A stretch of 64,000 nucleotides of DNA, from positions 1,116,001 through 1,180,000 of the forward strand of contig JACCLO010000014.1 of assembly GCA_029448655.1 (NCBI GenBank). The letters run 5' to 3'. The DNA is from Wolfiporia cocos. Lineage: Eukaryota > Basidiomycota > Agaricomycetes > Polyporales > Phaeolaceae. Every line of letters begins with the position of its first letter. Within the stretch, counting starts at the first letter, position 1. Positions 25,063-37,338 of this stretch are shown piece by piece. A program made the translations under genes and the position numbers. The notes below the pieces were generated by a model that was given only the letters and a program-made list of their open reading frames with translations, was not told the origin of the DNA and did not search any database.

Positions 25063-28000
25063 CGAGTGCACAGCACGACGCTTCTTTTATCTGCCAAGCC
25101 TGGCAGCGAGGAATGATAAATGGAAGCCAATGACCGCATTGGGTGCGGTTCATCGACAGGAGCGATACACGAGCGCCAGACGACATGACCTATCGGCGTT
25201 GGAAATTACAGTGGTACGTTCCGTACCCTGACTCGCGAATGCGCCGATGAATGCAGGTGTACTTCCGAGTATTCCATCCCGAGACGCGAAGGCGACCCGC
25301 GAGCATTCGCGGTGGCCACAGGGCCTCTCCTACGAAAGGCTCGTGCACGCTTTACGCTATTCGTGTGCGAAGCTTCGAATTCAATATCCCTCGCACAGCC
25401 CCGCAGGCCTCGCGGCGATGAACCACACGGGCGCTGCAGCCGTACGTACCTTGATGTGCCGCGTGCATCCTACCGCGCACCCGGGGAATAAGCGGTGAAC
25501 AGGCTGTGCTCGCCGGCAACCCATATCTAGGAAGCCAGATGAACGGTTGCAGCGTCTCGACCAAATAAGATCGCTCGTACAGGTTACATAGCAATTTGAC
25601 GACCGCAGATAATACCACGACTGCAATGGATACTGGCCCTCGGTCAGATACTGGCCAGATGACACTACGCCGGTTCGGTCTACGGAGAGAGGTTGTGCAG
25701 GGAAGCCGAACTATAGCACTGGCAGGGAAGTACGAGTGTCTCAGGAAATACCTTTGTCCGTCGGCGACGCAGAGCTGAGCGCTGGACATGCAAAAGCGAG
25801 CATAATAACATGTCCCAAAGCTCTATAAACCAGGACGAGCTGCGTGGCTATAGCATAGACTGCTAGGCTCGACTGTCTAAGAAGGACGGCGGCGCACACT
25901 CGGTGAAGATGCAGACAGAACCAATTTAAATGGTCTGCGGTGGCCGGCCCAGAGATACCAGGGTTAATTGGAAGATTATCACCATAGATACGGAAGTTCC
26001 TGAATATGAGTAGAGAGGTCAAGTTCGCTAGTCGGATGAAAGTAATAGTCAAGGATGGAAATCGAGGGGAGTTGCACCAGTACGCCATCGACATGGTTGA
26101 CAACAAGACAGAGCCAGAAACACAGCGTCTTGCCGAAGACTTCATCCACAATCGTGGCTGGGACACCACTACGTATGCGAACGGCAGAGCGTGAAGGGAA
26201 GACGAGTGCCAGCTATAGCTAGTAGCAGGATATGTCCGTGGTCAGACGTTCGATTGCTTCACTTACACAGAGGCAAAAGTGCTTGATGCTATAACTAGAA
26301 TCTCGAAAGCGATGATGGGGTCCACTGGACTGCGTGTAGTATTGGCTCACCTTCCCGCTAGCAATTGCGGAGTCAACGATGCGGTTGCTATCTCCTCCCA
26401 ATCCCAAAGGGTGGCATGTGATAACGGCCATACAGTAGTGAAGCGCCACTAACGGGTCTGGTGGAAGGCAAGAGCCAGGGGAGAAGAGCGCTGGATAGCT
26501 ACATGAAATTTTCGCGACAAGAGATCCAGAGGCGACGCCGGAGAAGGCGCTCATTCGGTATGCAAGTGTGCTATCGCTTTCAAAAGTGGCAAGGATGTAT
26601 AGGTCATTCGGCGCGACAGATGAGAATCGAGCGCTGCTCGAGTTCGTAGGACATCGCAGATTGAGTGCGAACGAGCATAAAGAGTTGGATCCGTCTGACG
26701 TAAGCAAACAGCCGTGCGGACCAGCAAGTAGAAGGTAGCAGGGGCAGCTGAGTGGCGAGAGCAGAGCTTCTGAGACGTATTCGACAACCATCAGTCAATC
26801 ATATGCGCAGCTGGCCGTCGTGGATAGCGCAGACACGTGGAATGAGTGCGAGCGCTTCGAAGCTGCCACAATCAGCGCGATCTGAGATCTGATCCCAATC
26901 GCCACTATCAGCTCAGATCTTATCTGTCGCAGCCGGCTTCACTTCTATGCAGATCCTGACCGAGCCATCTCCGCCGATGGATGAATCGATGACACCGGAT
27001 CTTGAGCTGTGCAGGGAGCTGCGGTCGATGCACCGCCGTCAGGGCTCAATCTATGCGCATCTGTCAGTCGCGGCGAATACGCCTCGTCTCGAGATTCCAC
27101 GCCTCAAGCCTTCTATTCTCTACGACTCGCCAGTGGTCGCTCAGCCAAACACCTAGTGTGCTAATACCCCGTTAAGCTGTGTGTCCACGTGGCGACGCGT
27201 ACGTCCGAGAGTGTACGGGACGGTCGCTTAAGTGCCTTGAAAAATGATCGTCTTTTGCGACGAGCACAGATAACACTTATCATTTGGTTCGTGCGTTCGC
27301 TTATCGACTTCGCTTTGCCTGTATGTTTACGCTCGAGGAGGGGAACAATACGGAAAATTGTCTGGATGTGGATGCGTTGACACGGGACTGGGATTACATT
27401 CAGATCCTATGCCAAAATAATTACATCCACACCACCGCCACCGAAGAGCATACTGATCTAACTGATCTTCACTACAACGGTGTACATATAGACCATCGGA
27501 TCAATTTAGCTCGGTGCGTGTTTGAAGACGCTTTCCGATTCTCGTCGCGTCTTCATGATCGCAAGAGCTTCAAGAGTCGACCCTCCTCCCCACCGCATCG
27601 CGACATAAACACCGCCATCACTGTCGGTCCTTCATCTTCTTACCTCGCGCTCCCATACGTCGCATCCTCTACATAGTCGCAGAGCAATGGGACACATTTC
27701 CTGTCATAGTCCAAGCCGTAGAATGCATGCCTGCCCAGCATTGGCGTGACAACGATCACACGTTATAGAGGTTGATAAGGAACGTTCAGTGGGTCGGACG
27801 GCAATAACGCCGCCAAACAGGATCAAGACGATTTACATAGCACTAACATAGCTTACCACACGTGTCCACTTACAAGGGTGGTGGTATCCCCTCAGTTAAG
27901 ACGCGGATTGGACCAAATCGCATAACGAATCTATGATCCGAGGTCTCTAGTGCGGAGGTATTATTATAAACTCACATATTTTCATGGTAGGTACAGCAGC

Positions 28001-29657
28001 TGCTCAGTAAAGTCGAGAGCATCGTGTCGCCAGTCGGATAAATGTGCCAGTCAGAGGAGGAAGCAGAGAAAGCTACACCAACGCGCCATTAGAATCAGTT
28101 GATGGAAATGCATAGCCAAAGATCCGGTGCTCTGCAAGACACTTCACGTCGACCGTCATAGCCAGGGCACCACTGTATACGCAAATGGCAGAGCTTGGAG
28201 GGCAGATGGGTGTCAGCTATGCTGAGCGATCTAAGGACGTCTACACTCTGGCAATCAACCTCGGTCATTGAACTATCCTCTGGAAAACGATGATGCGTAC
28301 AATGTTAGCTCACCTTCCCGCCAGCAATCACCAGACAGTCGCCATCTCCTTCCAAACGCTCACACATAATATTACGTCATGCATCGTATGAGCGATGCTA
28401 CAGTATTTGGTGGAAATGTCATAGTGAAGGGGCTGGAGAGCCACACGAAATTTTCGCACCAACCGATCTGAAGGCGACGGTAGAGAACGGGCTCACTCGT
28501 TATGCGGCCGTGTTATTTCTCCAAGCGAAGTAGACAAATCTGCACAATCGGCTGGCGCGATGCATGATAGTCGCGGCTGCTCCGAGAGTCAGCGGGAGTG
28601 TATGGAAGCACCCAAGATGCGATTTGCCGCGGGCGCCCGGCTGTACAGACCGGAGGACACAAGGTAGCATGGGCAGTAGAGCATGAATAGCAAAAAAGTC
28701 AGTGTCAAAACGTGTCAAAAAATTACACTACACTATCACAGTGTCCATATAAATCATATCGGTCCATTCCAGCTCGGAGCGCTCCTGGAAGTCGCGTCCC
28801 CACCTCATTTATTCTCTAGGTATGACCCGCAGAATACACTGACGTCCTCAGAAGCTGGTCCTTCTCCAGACAGCGCCGCGACGCAAACAGCGCCATCACT
28901 TCAGATGGCTCCCCACCTCGTGGTGCATTAATAGACGCAGAACGATGGGCGACATTCCTCTGTCACCGTACAAGCCGTGAGGTGCTGGTGTGCCTATCAC
29001 TGACGCGATAGAGCTCTCGAGACATCGCGCGAAGGGAAGCGAAGGTGAGGAGTGCTCAGCGGCTCGGTTGCCAGTAGTGGGGTTGGACAACAGCATGGCG
29101 GATTGCTGTCTCGCAGAGGTAAAGAGGCGTATATGGCCGCATGATATGAGGGCACAATGCTGCAAGATATCCGAGCATGTCGACGATCGTGGTGGTGGTG
29201 TTAGGGCGTGCGATTGATCCTTCGTCCTGCTCATTATTCGCCGCGCCTACAACCACAGAGCGCGTTCCAGACGATCAGTAGACGACTACATCGCTTATGC
29301 GAACTTTGCTATCTAGGGAGCGTGATGCGCAACACCTGATTTGCGTATCTGTATGTGCCACCGTTGCGTGGTGCAATTGGTGTAGCGCATGAACAGCGGA
29401 GTGAGTAGATCAAGTAAAGAGGCACTTCACGGCAGAATGTACGGTAGCATAAGTATATGTTGAACGAAAGACACGGAGAGGCTTGGATGAGGGATGGCCA
29501 AAGAAGGGGTATTGACATGTGAGAATGGGAGCGATGCACATTGCAGGATGTTGAAGGGAGGCGGGTGCGAGCTTTGTGATAAGGGAGCAGCCATGTGCTT
29601 AGGGAGCATGAGCATTCACCACAAAATTGGGAGTGCAAATGGAGGGCCAGTGCAAGC
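25063..29657. repeat. Unit 4 spacer, truncated unit and unit 5 head
   Basis: Duplicated spacer of unit 4 (to about 27400), a truncated unit of about 1.2 kb with a degenerate head block near 27430-27540 and no F-box gene, then the unit 5 head block (about 28690-28800) and 3' flank of copy E. The longest frame, 142 codons on the minus strand at 25741-26169, is hydrophobic in places (VYAIATQLVLVYRALGHVIM) and has a decayed counterpart in unit 1. I do not recognise it. Confidence 0.45.
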
Positions 29658-31269
29658 TCAACAGTAGTCTTCGTGGAAGAGATTCAGGTAAACATCCACA
29701 CGTGTCCTGCAGAATGGAAAGCATGATTATGAGACGGCACGTCAACGTCTCAAAGAGGGTTGCCACTCACCGCAGAACTCCTCGCTCATCCAATTTCGGC
29801 ATCTCCGCCTTGAGCAGGGTAGACCACCGACTTGCATCCGCTATGGATCGACCGGGAGCAGCCCGGAACACAAAGTCAACATGGTACAGCTTCTCATACT
29901 CCTTGCTGGAGAACAGCTCGTTGAGTTGAGGGCACAAGTCCTTCCCGAGAGCGGACACAGTCATTTGTAAGTTCTCATTTGCATTCTCGTTGTATCGAGA
30001 GTAGTTCACGATAATTGAGACCTCGCGCAACTTCTTCGAGACGTTGGATTCAAGGACGCGCAACATCCAAGAATATCCGACCTCGAAGTTCCCGGCTTCC
30101 AAAGCAACTGTCTCCAGGTTGTCGCAATAGGTGATATCAAATACAGATGCTATTACAGGTGCGTATTAGAAGCGCATATGCGCTGCAGGCGGAGGACATA
30201 CCGATTGTACCAGAGACCACATCTTCTTGAACAGCCTTGCTCGAATATAAAAATGGCCTGAGTTTCAAGCTGCAGAGAGACCGGCTGCACTGCTTGAACA
30301 GCTCATGGAGGGACTCTCGACAAACATCTAGATACTCGTTGTCAGGGGATGCCCAGACACTGAACGTAAACTTCTGGAGGTCAGCGATCACTCCCGCGGC
30401 GCACAGGTGCCCAATCAGCACCGCGATGGCTTCAGCACTGGAGGAAGTCCTCTCGAAGGAGGAAATTGTCAGGTCGGTCAGCCTCACAGAGGGAGGACAG
30501 CGCGTGATCGCAAGACTCGCGCAGGGGACCGTGCTCGTGAATAGCACATCTCGGCATCTGAGGCGGACGAGGCTCGGGAGTGCACAGACGAGACGCCCAA
30601 ACTCGTGCACCTTCGGGAACGTGACGTTATGCAGCCAAAGCGTCGTGATAGAAGTGAATGCGGATAGGTGAACGAAGATGAGCGGATGGAAGTCCCTCGG
30701 CTTCCAGATCGCAGCCACGATGACGAGACGCCATACGAGTGGCAGCTTGGCCGCGCCCATCATGGCGAATGTGCCCAGCTGCGGAATTGGCGCAAGCTCG
30801 TCTGTTCCCACCACCCAGACCGATCTCGTCTGCTGGAAGAGATGTGGCTGTGCCCGCGCTCGCCTCGCGTATCCTTGGACCTCGCTCCGATCCCACAGAA
30901 GGACGTTTCGCTGCATCCAGTATCGACACCTCGGCGTCCACGCCTTGCAAACGAGCGTGCATCTCTTCAGCATCCCAGGGTCACCCCACATCCAGTCGAT
31001 GATACGCTCGCAGACTTCCGTTGGGAGCTGCAGCGGCCTCCTCAAGGATGGATCGCTCTCCGTCAGCTCTGAATCCGGAGCGCCCGGGATGCGTCCGATG
31101 TGTCTCGCTCTGTATCTCCCTTCATCCCTCAGTCGTCTCTCTAGAGTGTAGATGGCTCACTTCGGACTTCCTTTGCTCTCTCAGCTACCTGCAGTGTACC
31201 CTCCCTCTTTGGTGCATTCTGTCGTGCATCACCACTGCCCGCTGACTGCTCCTCGCGCGCTGCTTTCAT
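29658..31269 (-). pseudogene. F-box protein, tandem copy E, frameshifted
   Basis: Exons 29658..29706, 29771..30149 and 30202..31109 align with exons 4, 3 and 2 of the other copies. A remnant of exon 1 (31161..31269) still encodes REEQSAG and NAPKREGTL. The F-box (LPTEVCERIIDWMW, CTLVCKAWTPRC), the LRR-like region and FHEDYC terminus are intact. At the start of exon 2 a 7-nt deletion (near 31105), relative to copies A, C and D, puts the leader out of frame with the F-box. Most of the acidic leader and the promoter block are missing. A different 3' splice site (AAG at about 31118) could in principle restore frame, but the intron would be only about 41 nt. Confidence 0.75.
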
Positions 31270-33105
31270 CGTGCTGCGAGCATCCGGCTCTGCGTGCGCG
31301 TCAGCTCGTTCAGAGTGGCATAAGCGTTTGGAATGCCATACTGATTCTCAGTGTACCACTCAAGCTGATTCCATTGTCCTCCGCCTCCTCGAGCCTTGCT
31401 CGTTTCGTCGGTCTTTCTGTCGCGGTAGGACTCTCTACTACATCATGTGGTCTGAAGGTGCCGTGAGGACTAGACATTTCGGTGACTTATATCGGAACTT
31501 GGGTGTTGAAACGTTGACCTCCGGGAAGGGACGCGGATGGCAAGCAGGTGCAGTCAGTGCAGTTTCCTTTTCCACCTATATCGTGGAGCTGTTCGCGGCT
31601 GTGTACGGCACAACTAATGACATTTACAGATACAGCTCGTCGCTAGGAAGCCTTGTTCAAGGCAGTATGATCTGTCGTACAGCCCCATAGACGCTCGCGA
31701 CGATCAACCGCACGGGCGGTGCAGCCATACATGTGCTGCGAGCATGCCCCCGCACACAACTTCTCAGCGGGTCGACATCAACATATACAGCTGTGTCCAT
31801 TGTGCTCCTCATTGCCCCCCTCCTGCCCTGCACCAGCGATGAAAACACTACAGAACACCTGTCTGCTCACACATACTGTAGAATCTCAGGCCATATCGTA
31901 TCGCAACTGCGCCTTACTGCAACCAGGGTCTATGCTCAAGTCTGGTAGGCTCATGGACTCAAATGAGCGCCGGTACGTACATCCCTAAATTGCTTATATG
32001 CTCGCGTGCTCCTCTACATTTCAAGTTTGCATTGTGCGACTTCCGATACATGTGTCCTCTTACTCGACTGTATGTGCACTGTGGCGACAATATTGCTTAA
32101 TACGCCCTACTCAACACGTACACTTTTCAGCATGTACTGTAGAGTTACAGTCACCCAAATTAAGTTACCAGAACCGCAGCTGTGCCCCGGCGCGTTCGAG
32201 CTCGAGCGCTATTTCGAGTTCATAAAAGGCGGTAGCATACTCTAATTTAGGACAAATATTCAATATATACCGTTTTCAGATTTTATCCGCCGGTAATGAA
32301 TATGAATATGCATTTCGTCAGTGCCTAGCTAGGATGCATACAACGTTTGAAGCACAATATGTGCGCTCACAATCATGTGCCAGTCAATATGTGCGAATAA
32401 AATCTAGCACACATCATATATACACTGCAATCCTTGCCTGTATTGGGAATGACATAGGAGCCTGACGTGCACATGCAATGTGTCACAATAATTCTGATAC
32501 CATATATTGCATGCAGACAATATATGTACATGCATGCACATAGATTCCCATATATGCAGCCGGGGCTTTTGCTGATGCTGAAGCAGCAACGCGCTATGGT
32601 GATCTCCGTGCAATTGACGACTTATTAACAGGGCATCTAGACTGCGCAACGACCTATCGCGCAACCTGGGTTGGGGGGCTGGTATGTTCGTCAGCTGCGA
32701 CAGGAAATAAATGATGGAAATGGAATGATCACTCTCATATAGTTTTTTGTAGGATCAATATAGAAGCGAGATATAACGTATCAGCGCATCGTCGTAGCAT
32801 AATCGCACATCGTATAGAAGCGACCAAAAATCTATTGTTCCTCTAGCGACTTATCTTATCCACAGAAGTATGGAACCGGCGCTAGAATTATATCCTCGGC
32901 GAGTGCGGGTAATACCCCACAGAGGATTGCATTTTGTATAGGTCTATGTATACAATATGCAAGTGTACAGATGAGTATGATGTGTTTGTAGAGGCTCGTA
33001 GTTTGCTGTTCCTGGTCGACAGAGCATTGCAAAGTAATATTACTGTAAGAAACCAAAAAGCCAACTCCTAACCCTCAACTTGAATCTCAATGCCCATATT
33101 ACCAG
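31270..33105. other. End of tandem array and intergenic sequence
   Basis: Up to about 31900 the sequence still resembles unit spacer (the CCGCACGGGCGGTGCAGCC block at about 31710 matches units 1-4). From 31900 to 33105 it is AT-richer with ATATATGC-type low-complexity sequence and no frame I can support. Confidence 0.4.
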
Positions 33106-34750
33106 TCATTGCTCGCTGCTGAGCACGACCTCCTTGCCGGGCGGCGGCGTCTCGCCCCGTCGCAGCTCCTCTTCGCTTATCATCGATCCTTCGGGGTGCG
33201 GTGGGCGGAAGTTCTCCATCTGGTACTCTTGCTGCTCCGTGAGCACGGACTGCCCAGAGGCGGCTGCAACGAACCCGAGCAAGGGCGGCGAGGGATTCAG
33301 CGGGCGCGTGCAGAATTCGGGGTGAGCCTGCAGGCCGATGAAGTACGGATGGTCTATCGCAGCGCACAATACGTCTTCTCCCTAGCATCATGCCGATGAA
33401 TGGGACTCACTTGGCAGCTCAAGCACCTGCATCCGCTCGCCCTTCTCGTCTCTCCCGATAAACGCCAGCCCGCTCTCCGTGAGCTTGTCGATGTACGCAG
33501 GGTTTACCTCGTAGCGGTGGCGATGGCGCTCCCAGATTTTGGCCGCGCCTGCGTACAACTTGCGCACCTTGGACCACTTCTCGCTCTCTGGCTGGAAGAC
33601 GGTTGGGCGCAGACCAAGGCGCATCGTCCCACCCATGTGTGTCCGCGAAATCTCCGGCATGAAGATGATGATGGGATGTTTTGTTTCGGCTTCAGCAGTG
33701 GGACATGATACACGGACGAGACGTCATGCACACCGATGACCTGCTCCGGCGCAACATGGCAGAACATGGAGATCTTGGCCTTGGTATCAGGCTCAAGAGG
33801 CTTTTGGACAATCAGACGGCATTCAATTAGGTCCGGGAGGAGACCAAGGCCGCGGAGCGCGTGCACGGTGGTTTGCGTGGGTTTTGTCTTCTGCTCACCA
33901 TGCATGTCGGGGACCAGGGAGACGTGAATGAGGGCAAAGTTCTCGTGACCAACGCGGAATTGGAACTGCCGCATCGCCTCAACGAATGGTGCGGACTCGA
34001 TATCGCCGACAGTTCCTCCAAGCTGGGTAGCCATAGCTCTAATTGCGAGGCGTCTGTCACAGAATGGGCGGCATACCTCAACAATACAGACATCGGGCTC
34101 CTCGTTAGTGTCGTCTACGGCTATCTTGGAGACTCGCTCAATCCAGTCTTGAATAGCGTTGGTAATATGAGGGACAATCTGGACGAGGAGGCTTTAGCCT
34201 GGTCAGGTCAACCAATCTCGCAGACTTTTCGACCGGACGTCTGTCGGAGCACATACCTGCACGGTCTTCCCTAGAAAGTCTCCGCGCCGCTATCCACCAT
34301 GTCAACATGTAGAATCCAGTAACGTATAGCGCCACCGACCTCTTTCTCGATTACCTCGCGGTAGATCTTTCCGGTGGTAATGTTGTTGTCTTTCGAGAGA
34401 GTGACGTCGAGGTAGCGCTCGTAGTTGCCCAAGTGGAGGTCGACCTCGCCACCGTCGTTGAGGACATACACCTCGCCTGCAGCCACTCTCAGGATGTCTT
34501 TCGCCAGCAACTCAAGAGATTATTTTCTTACCATGCTCTTGCGGTCGCATGGTGCCAGCATCGATGTTCATGTACGGATCGATCTTAATGGCGGTAACCT
34601 TCAAACCGATGGTTTTCAGGAGCAAGCCTGTCGAGGAGGCTACGAAGCATGAACAACTCATATGACGGCATATATTGTGTTGAGCATACCGATTACCCCC
34701 TTGCCAATGCCGCTCACAACACCGCCAGAGACGAGAATGTACTTTGTCAT
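33106..34750 (-). pseudogene. CTP synthase with internal deletion
   Basis: CTP synthase aminates UTP to CTP using glutamine. Eight exons can be read: 34690..34750, 34532..34639, 34340..34476, 34257..34289, 34077..34178, about 33697..34022, 33411..about 33690 and 33106..33353. The start [20 protein letters not shown] is the family P-loop, followed after introns by [33 protein letters not shown] and [20 protein letters not shown]. The C-terminal part resumes at [17 protein letters not shown] and ends after [13 protein letters not shown]. Between VYHVPLL and that point about 250 residues are missing, including the glutaminase nucleophile loop (GVCLGMQ in the family), and the frame changes at the junction near 33690. 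All other splice sites look sound, so the loss is one deletion. A functional copy must exist elsewhere. Confidence 0.85.
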
Positions 34751-35118
34751 CGTTGATGGTAGTGGCGCAGAGCAGAGTCTGCAGGAGAAGAAAATCCAGA
34801 CGCCCGATGAAACGCCAGAATGCGTGACAAAAGGCGGATCACGCGTATGTGACCGACGCGCTCGTCACACCACTTCGCCGCGGCGGCCGACTCGACCTAT
34901 CCGTGCCTTTCACATTAACTTTTCTGGTCTGTAGCAATGCATCAGTGGCGGCTGGACATATCATAGGGTCATGATTCTTTCTTTCGTGTATCTTGATTCG
35001 CTGGAAATAAGCACATTCACATCCGGTCTTTGATGCGACGCATGCTAGCGCAAGAACCTGGTCGCAAGGATGGTCCGACGGGCACCCTACAGCACCTGAT
35101 GGCAGCTCTATCACATTG

Positions 35119-35157
<39 letters not shown>

Positions 35158-35332
35158 ACCCCCCCCCCCCTTACACCCTGGCTTTAAACAGCTGCCTCGC
35201 TGGCACCGCAGGGAAGCCTCTGACCTCTCTGCTTCAAGTTAAAGACAATGGCTATGAATGCCGCATCACGCAATTGACAGTCATGCTCTGAATGTATGTA
35301 CATGGGCTCTATAACCACGTGATTCTGAGAGA
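34751..35332. other. Intergenic with poly-C tract
   Basis: Upstream region of the CTP synthase relic. Apart from the C homopolymer described separately I see no gene. Confidence 0.4.
35124..35170 (+). repeat. Poly-C tract (C34-A-C12)
   Basis: Thirty-four C residues (35124-35157), one A, then twelve C. Such a long homopolymer is rare in genomes and may have the wrong length in the assembly. Confidence 0.9.
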
Positions 35333-37338
35333 GAGAGGTCCCGATACCTCAAGTGGGAGACAATGAAGTGCTGTTCAAAGGTAGGCTGTCTGCTCAATAA
35401 TATTGCATGTCGATGACATTAAGGGCGACCCTATTTCGCAGTCGTATGCTGCGGTATGTCTGTCGTGATATCTTTGTTCCTGCAGTGATTGGATCTGTGT
35501 GCAGCTAGGCATATGTGGCACAGATGGACATGTGCTGTTCCCTGTGGGTAGCTCGATCTCTGTCAAACTTCGCTTGTAGCGGTAGTTGACTCCTATTTCT
35601 GGCATCCTGAAGCTGATTCCTGGCCACGAAGTCATCGGTATCATTGCTGAGGTTGGGGAGAATGTCACTGGATTGGCGAAGGGTGACCGATGCATTGCTG
35701 ATCCTGGAGTAACGGCGGGTATTGATTGCCTATGGCATCACAATCCCGCATAATTAATATCAAACGTGCAGTGCGAATTATGTTTCTACTGTCATCGTGG
35801 GCAGTCTCTCCTATGTGAGAACTTCCAGGGCAAGGGTGTCAGCTCCAGTGTTTCGGGGGGGTTTCCAGCGAATATGTCACATTGTTTGTGGTACAGGCAG
35901 TGCTCACCCACGTGTCTACTAACAGCATTCATCGGTGCTGCTAAGAAAGTCTTCAAGATACAGAATCTCACGGACGAGGAGGCAACGCTGATCGAGCCGG
36001 CGGCATCTGCAATTCATGGTATGGACAAGCTGGGCACGGCTGTTAGTGTGGAAGCATTGGTAATCAGAGCAGGACCGACCGGTCTTATTTTAACCCAGCT
36101 GCTGGAGCTGAATGGTGCGACCAAAGTCACGGTAGCCGCAAACAAGGGGATCAAGACGCAGCTTGCGAAGCAGCTCGATGCGGCACACGAGTACATTGAG
36201 CTCGACAGAGCCAACCCAGAGCCTCATTGGGAGCAGCTCAAGAAAGATAACCCGTATAGATTTGACGTTGTCGTGAGTGCACAAGTTGCATGTGTCTGCT
36301 GGTTCCCGGATTGTTCATGCACTGTGGTTTTGTAAAGGTGGAAGCAACAGGCTCTGAGACAATTGCCAACATGGCCATCAACTACGTGTGCAGGGGAGGC
36401 ACGCTGATGTTATATGGTGTCTACGACAATGCTGCCTTAGTTCACCTATCCTCCCTCCAAGATATTTGTTGACGAGATCCAGGTATTGTTACGGGTCGAA
36501 TACCCGTTCGTATATTCGAGTCGCGAATATAGATCGTTTCTTCTGCACGTAGGCGTGTAGCCGTATGCAAGGCAAATACTCGTTAGATGCCTTCAAGTCC
36601 TAGGCGAAGTCCCTAGGAGATCGTATAATATCCAATACACGTTAGAGGATATAATCTGTTCAGGTGCGAGTCGAATAGAATATAAGACTCGCCTAAGTCC
36701 GAGAAGTCAGTGTGCACTTCAAGGACTTAGTCGTTCGGTTGCTTGAGCGAGAAATACTGAGCGTAGTTTCCTACGTTTGAGAACGAGTATAAGACTTCTT
36801 GTTTGTACAACAAGGTCGAGCTGAAGAGCCTCGACGGTAAGTACACGGGTTTATATACTACGTTAGGTTTTAGGGGTCGAGTCCATCCCAGATGTCACCG
36901 CTACTATCTACGCTATAGTACCAAACGTTTGATAAGTATGTAGTGATATATCCAGAATGATAGATAGAAATGATGATGGCGGTTGAACGCCATCTATCCG
37001 CTAAGAAATGATATCAATGAAACGGGGGCAGAGTTGGATCTGCCAAAGGTCAAACGCGCCCTATATACTAGTACATACTGGGGATGCGCCCGGTGGAGTC
37101 ACGAGTAGCCAGGGGGGTGGTTGCGCACCAAGTCCCTGTATCGTATTCACCCGGTGGTGAGTTCTGCCAGTATTCGAAAATTAAAATAACCGTAACAGGT
37201 ATGCTAGGAGCCTACTGATCCTATGTAGTGTGCTGAAAGATCTAAATGCACCAGATCATCGGGTCTTTTGCTCAAACACATTGTTTCCTTCGTGCAGTTG
37301 TGTATCTGGACAGTGACAGGATTCGTGCTAAGGGCATG
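35333..37338 (+). pseudogene. Zinc-dependent (MDR) alcohol/polyol dehydrogenase, interrupted by solo LTR
   Basis: Exon pieces in order read VPIPQVGDNEVLFK, LGICGTDGHV (catalytic zinc Cys), LIPGHEVIGIIAEVGENV (GHE zinc motif), CELCFYCHRGQSLLCEN (four structural-zinc cysteines) and KIQNLTDEEATLIEPAA. These are followed by a Rossmann segment in which GPTGLILTQLLELNGATKV stands for the usual GxGxxG region, then VEATGSETIANMAINYV. The family oxidises alcohols or polyols with NAD(P). A frameshift occurs around the G-run at 35855-35862 and another near 36440 (before PPSKIFVDEIQ), and no convincing start codon remains. A 711-bp solo LTR sits right at the next splice donor. A further exon (37298..37338, VYLDSDRIRAKGM) follows, and the last exon is absent. 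Confidence 0.75.
36487..37197 (-). mobile_element. Solo LTR, chromovirus-related, 711 bp
   Basis: Begins TGTTACGGGTCG and ends CCGTAACA, with an exact 5-bp target duplication GGTAT at 36482-36486 and 37198-37202. It shares termini and the internal AAGGTCGAGCT (36812-36822, plus strand) with the complete element at 38484-46388, and has a TATAAA on the minus strand 33 nt before that motif. The rest is strongly diverged, so it is a sister family. It lies within the dehydrogenase relic at an exon-intron boundary. Confidence 0.92.

Larger units (their letters stand above)
4172..31900. repeat. Tandem segmental duplication carrying five F-box genes
   Basis: The same ordered set of blocks recurs along this stretch: a head block with TCACAGTGTCCATATAGATC (at about 4795, 11416, 17435, 22155 and 28736, and degenerate at about 27480), a four-exon F-box gene on the minus strand, its promoter block, and then several kb of related sequence without a recognisable gene. 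Unit lengths are about 6.6, 6.0, 4.7, 5.3, 1.2 (truncated) and 3.2 kb. Divergence between units is moderate, so the array is not very recent. Orientation is always the same, as expected from unequal crossing-over. Confidence 0.85.

Noticed and set aside
29658..31269. Functional F-box copy E using an alternative acceptor
   Set aside because: The required intron would be about 41 nt with a branch site almost at the acceptor. The leader and promoter block are also missing.
4172..31900. CRISPR array or bacterial operon
   Set aside because: Repeat units are kilobases long, genes have spliceosomal introns, and no short regularly spaced repeats are present.
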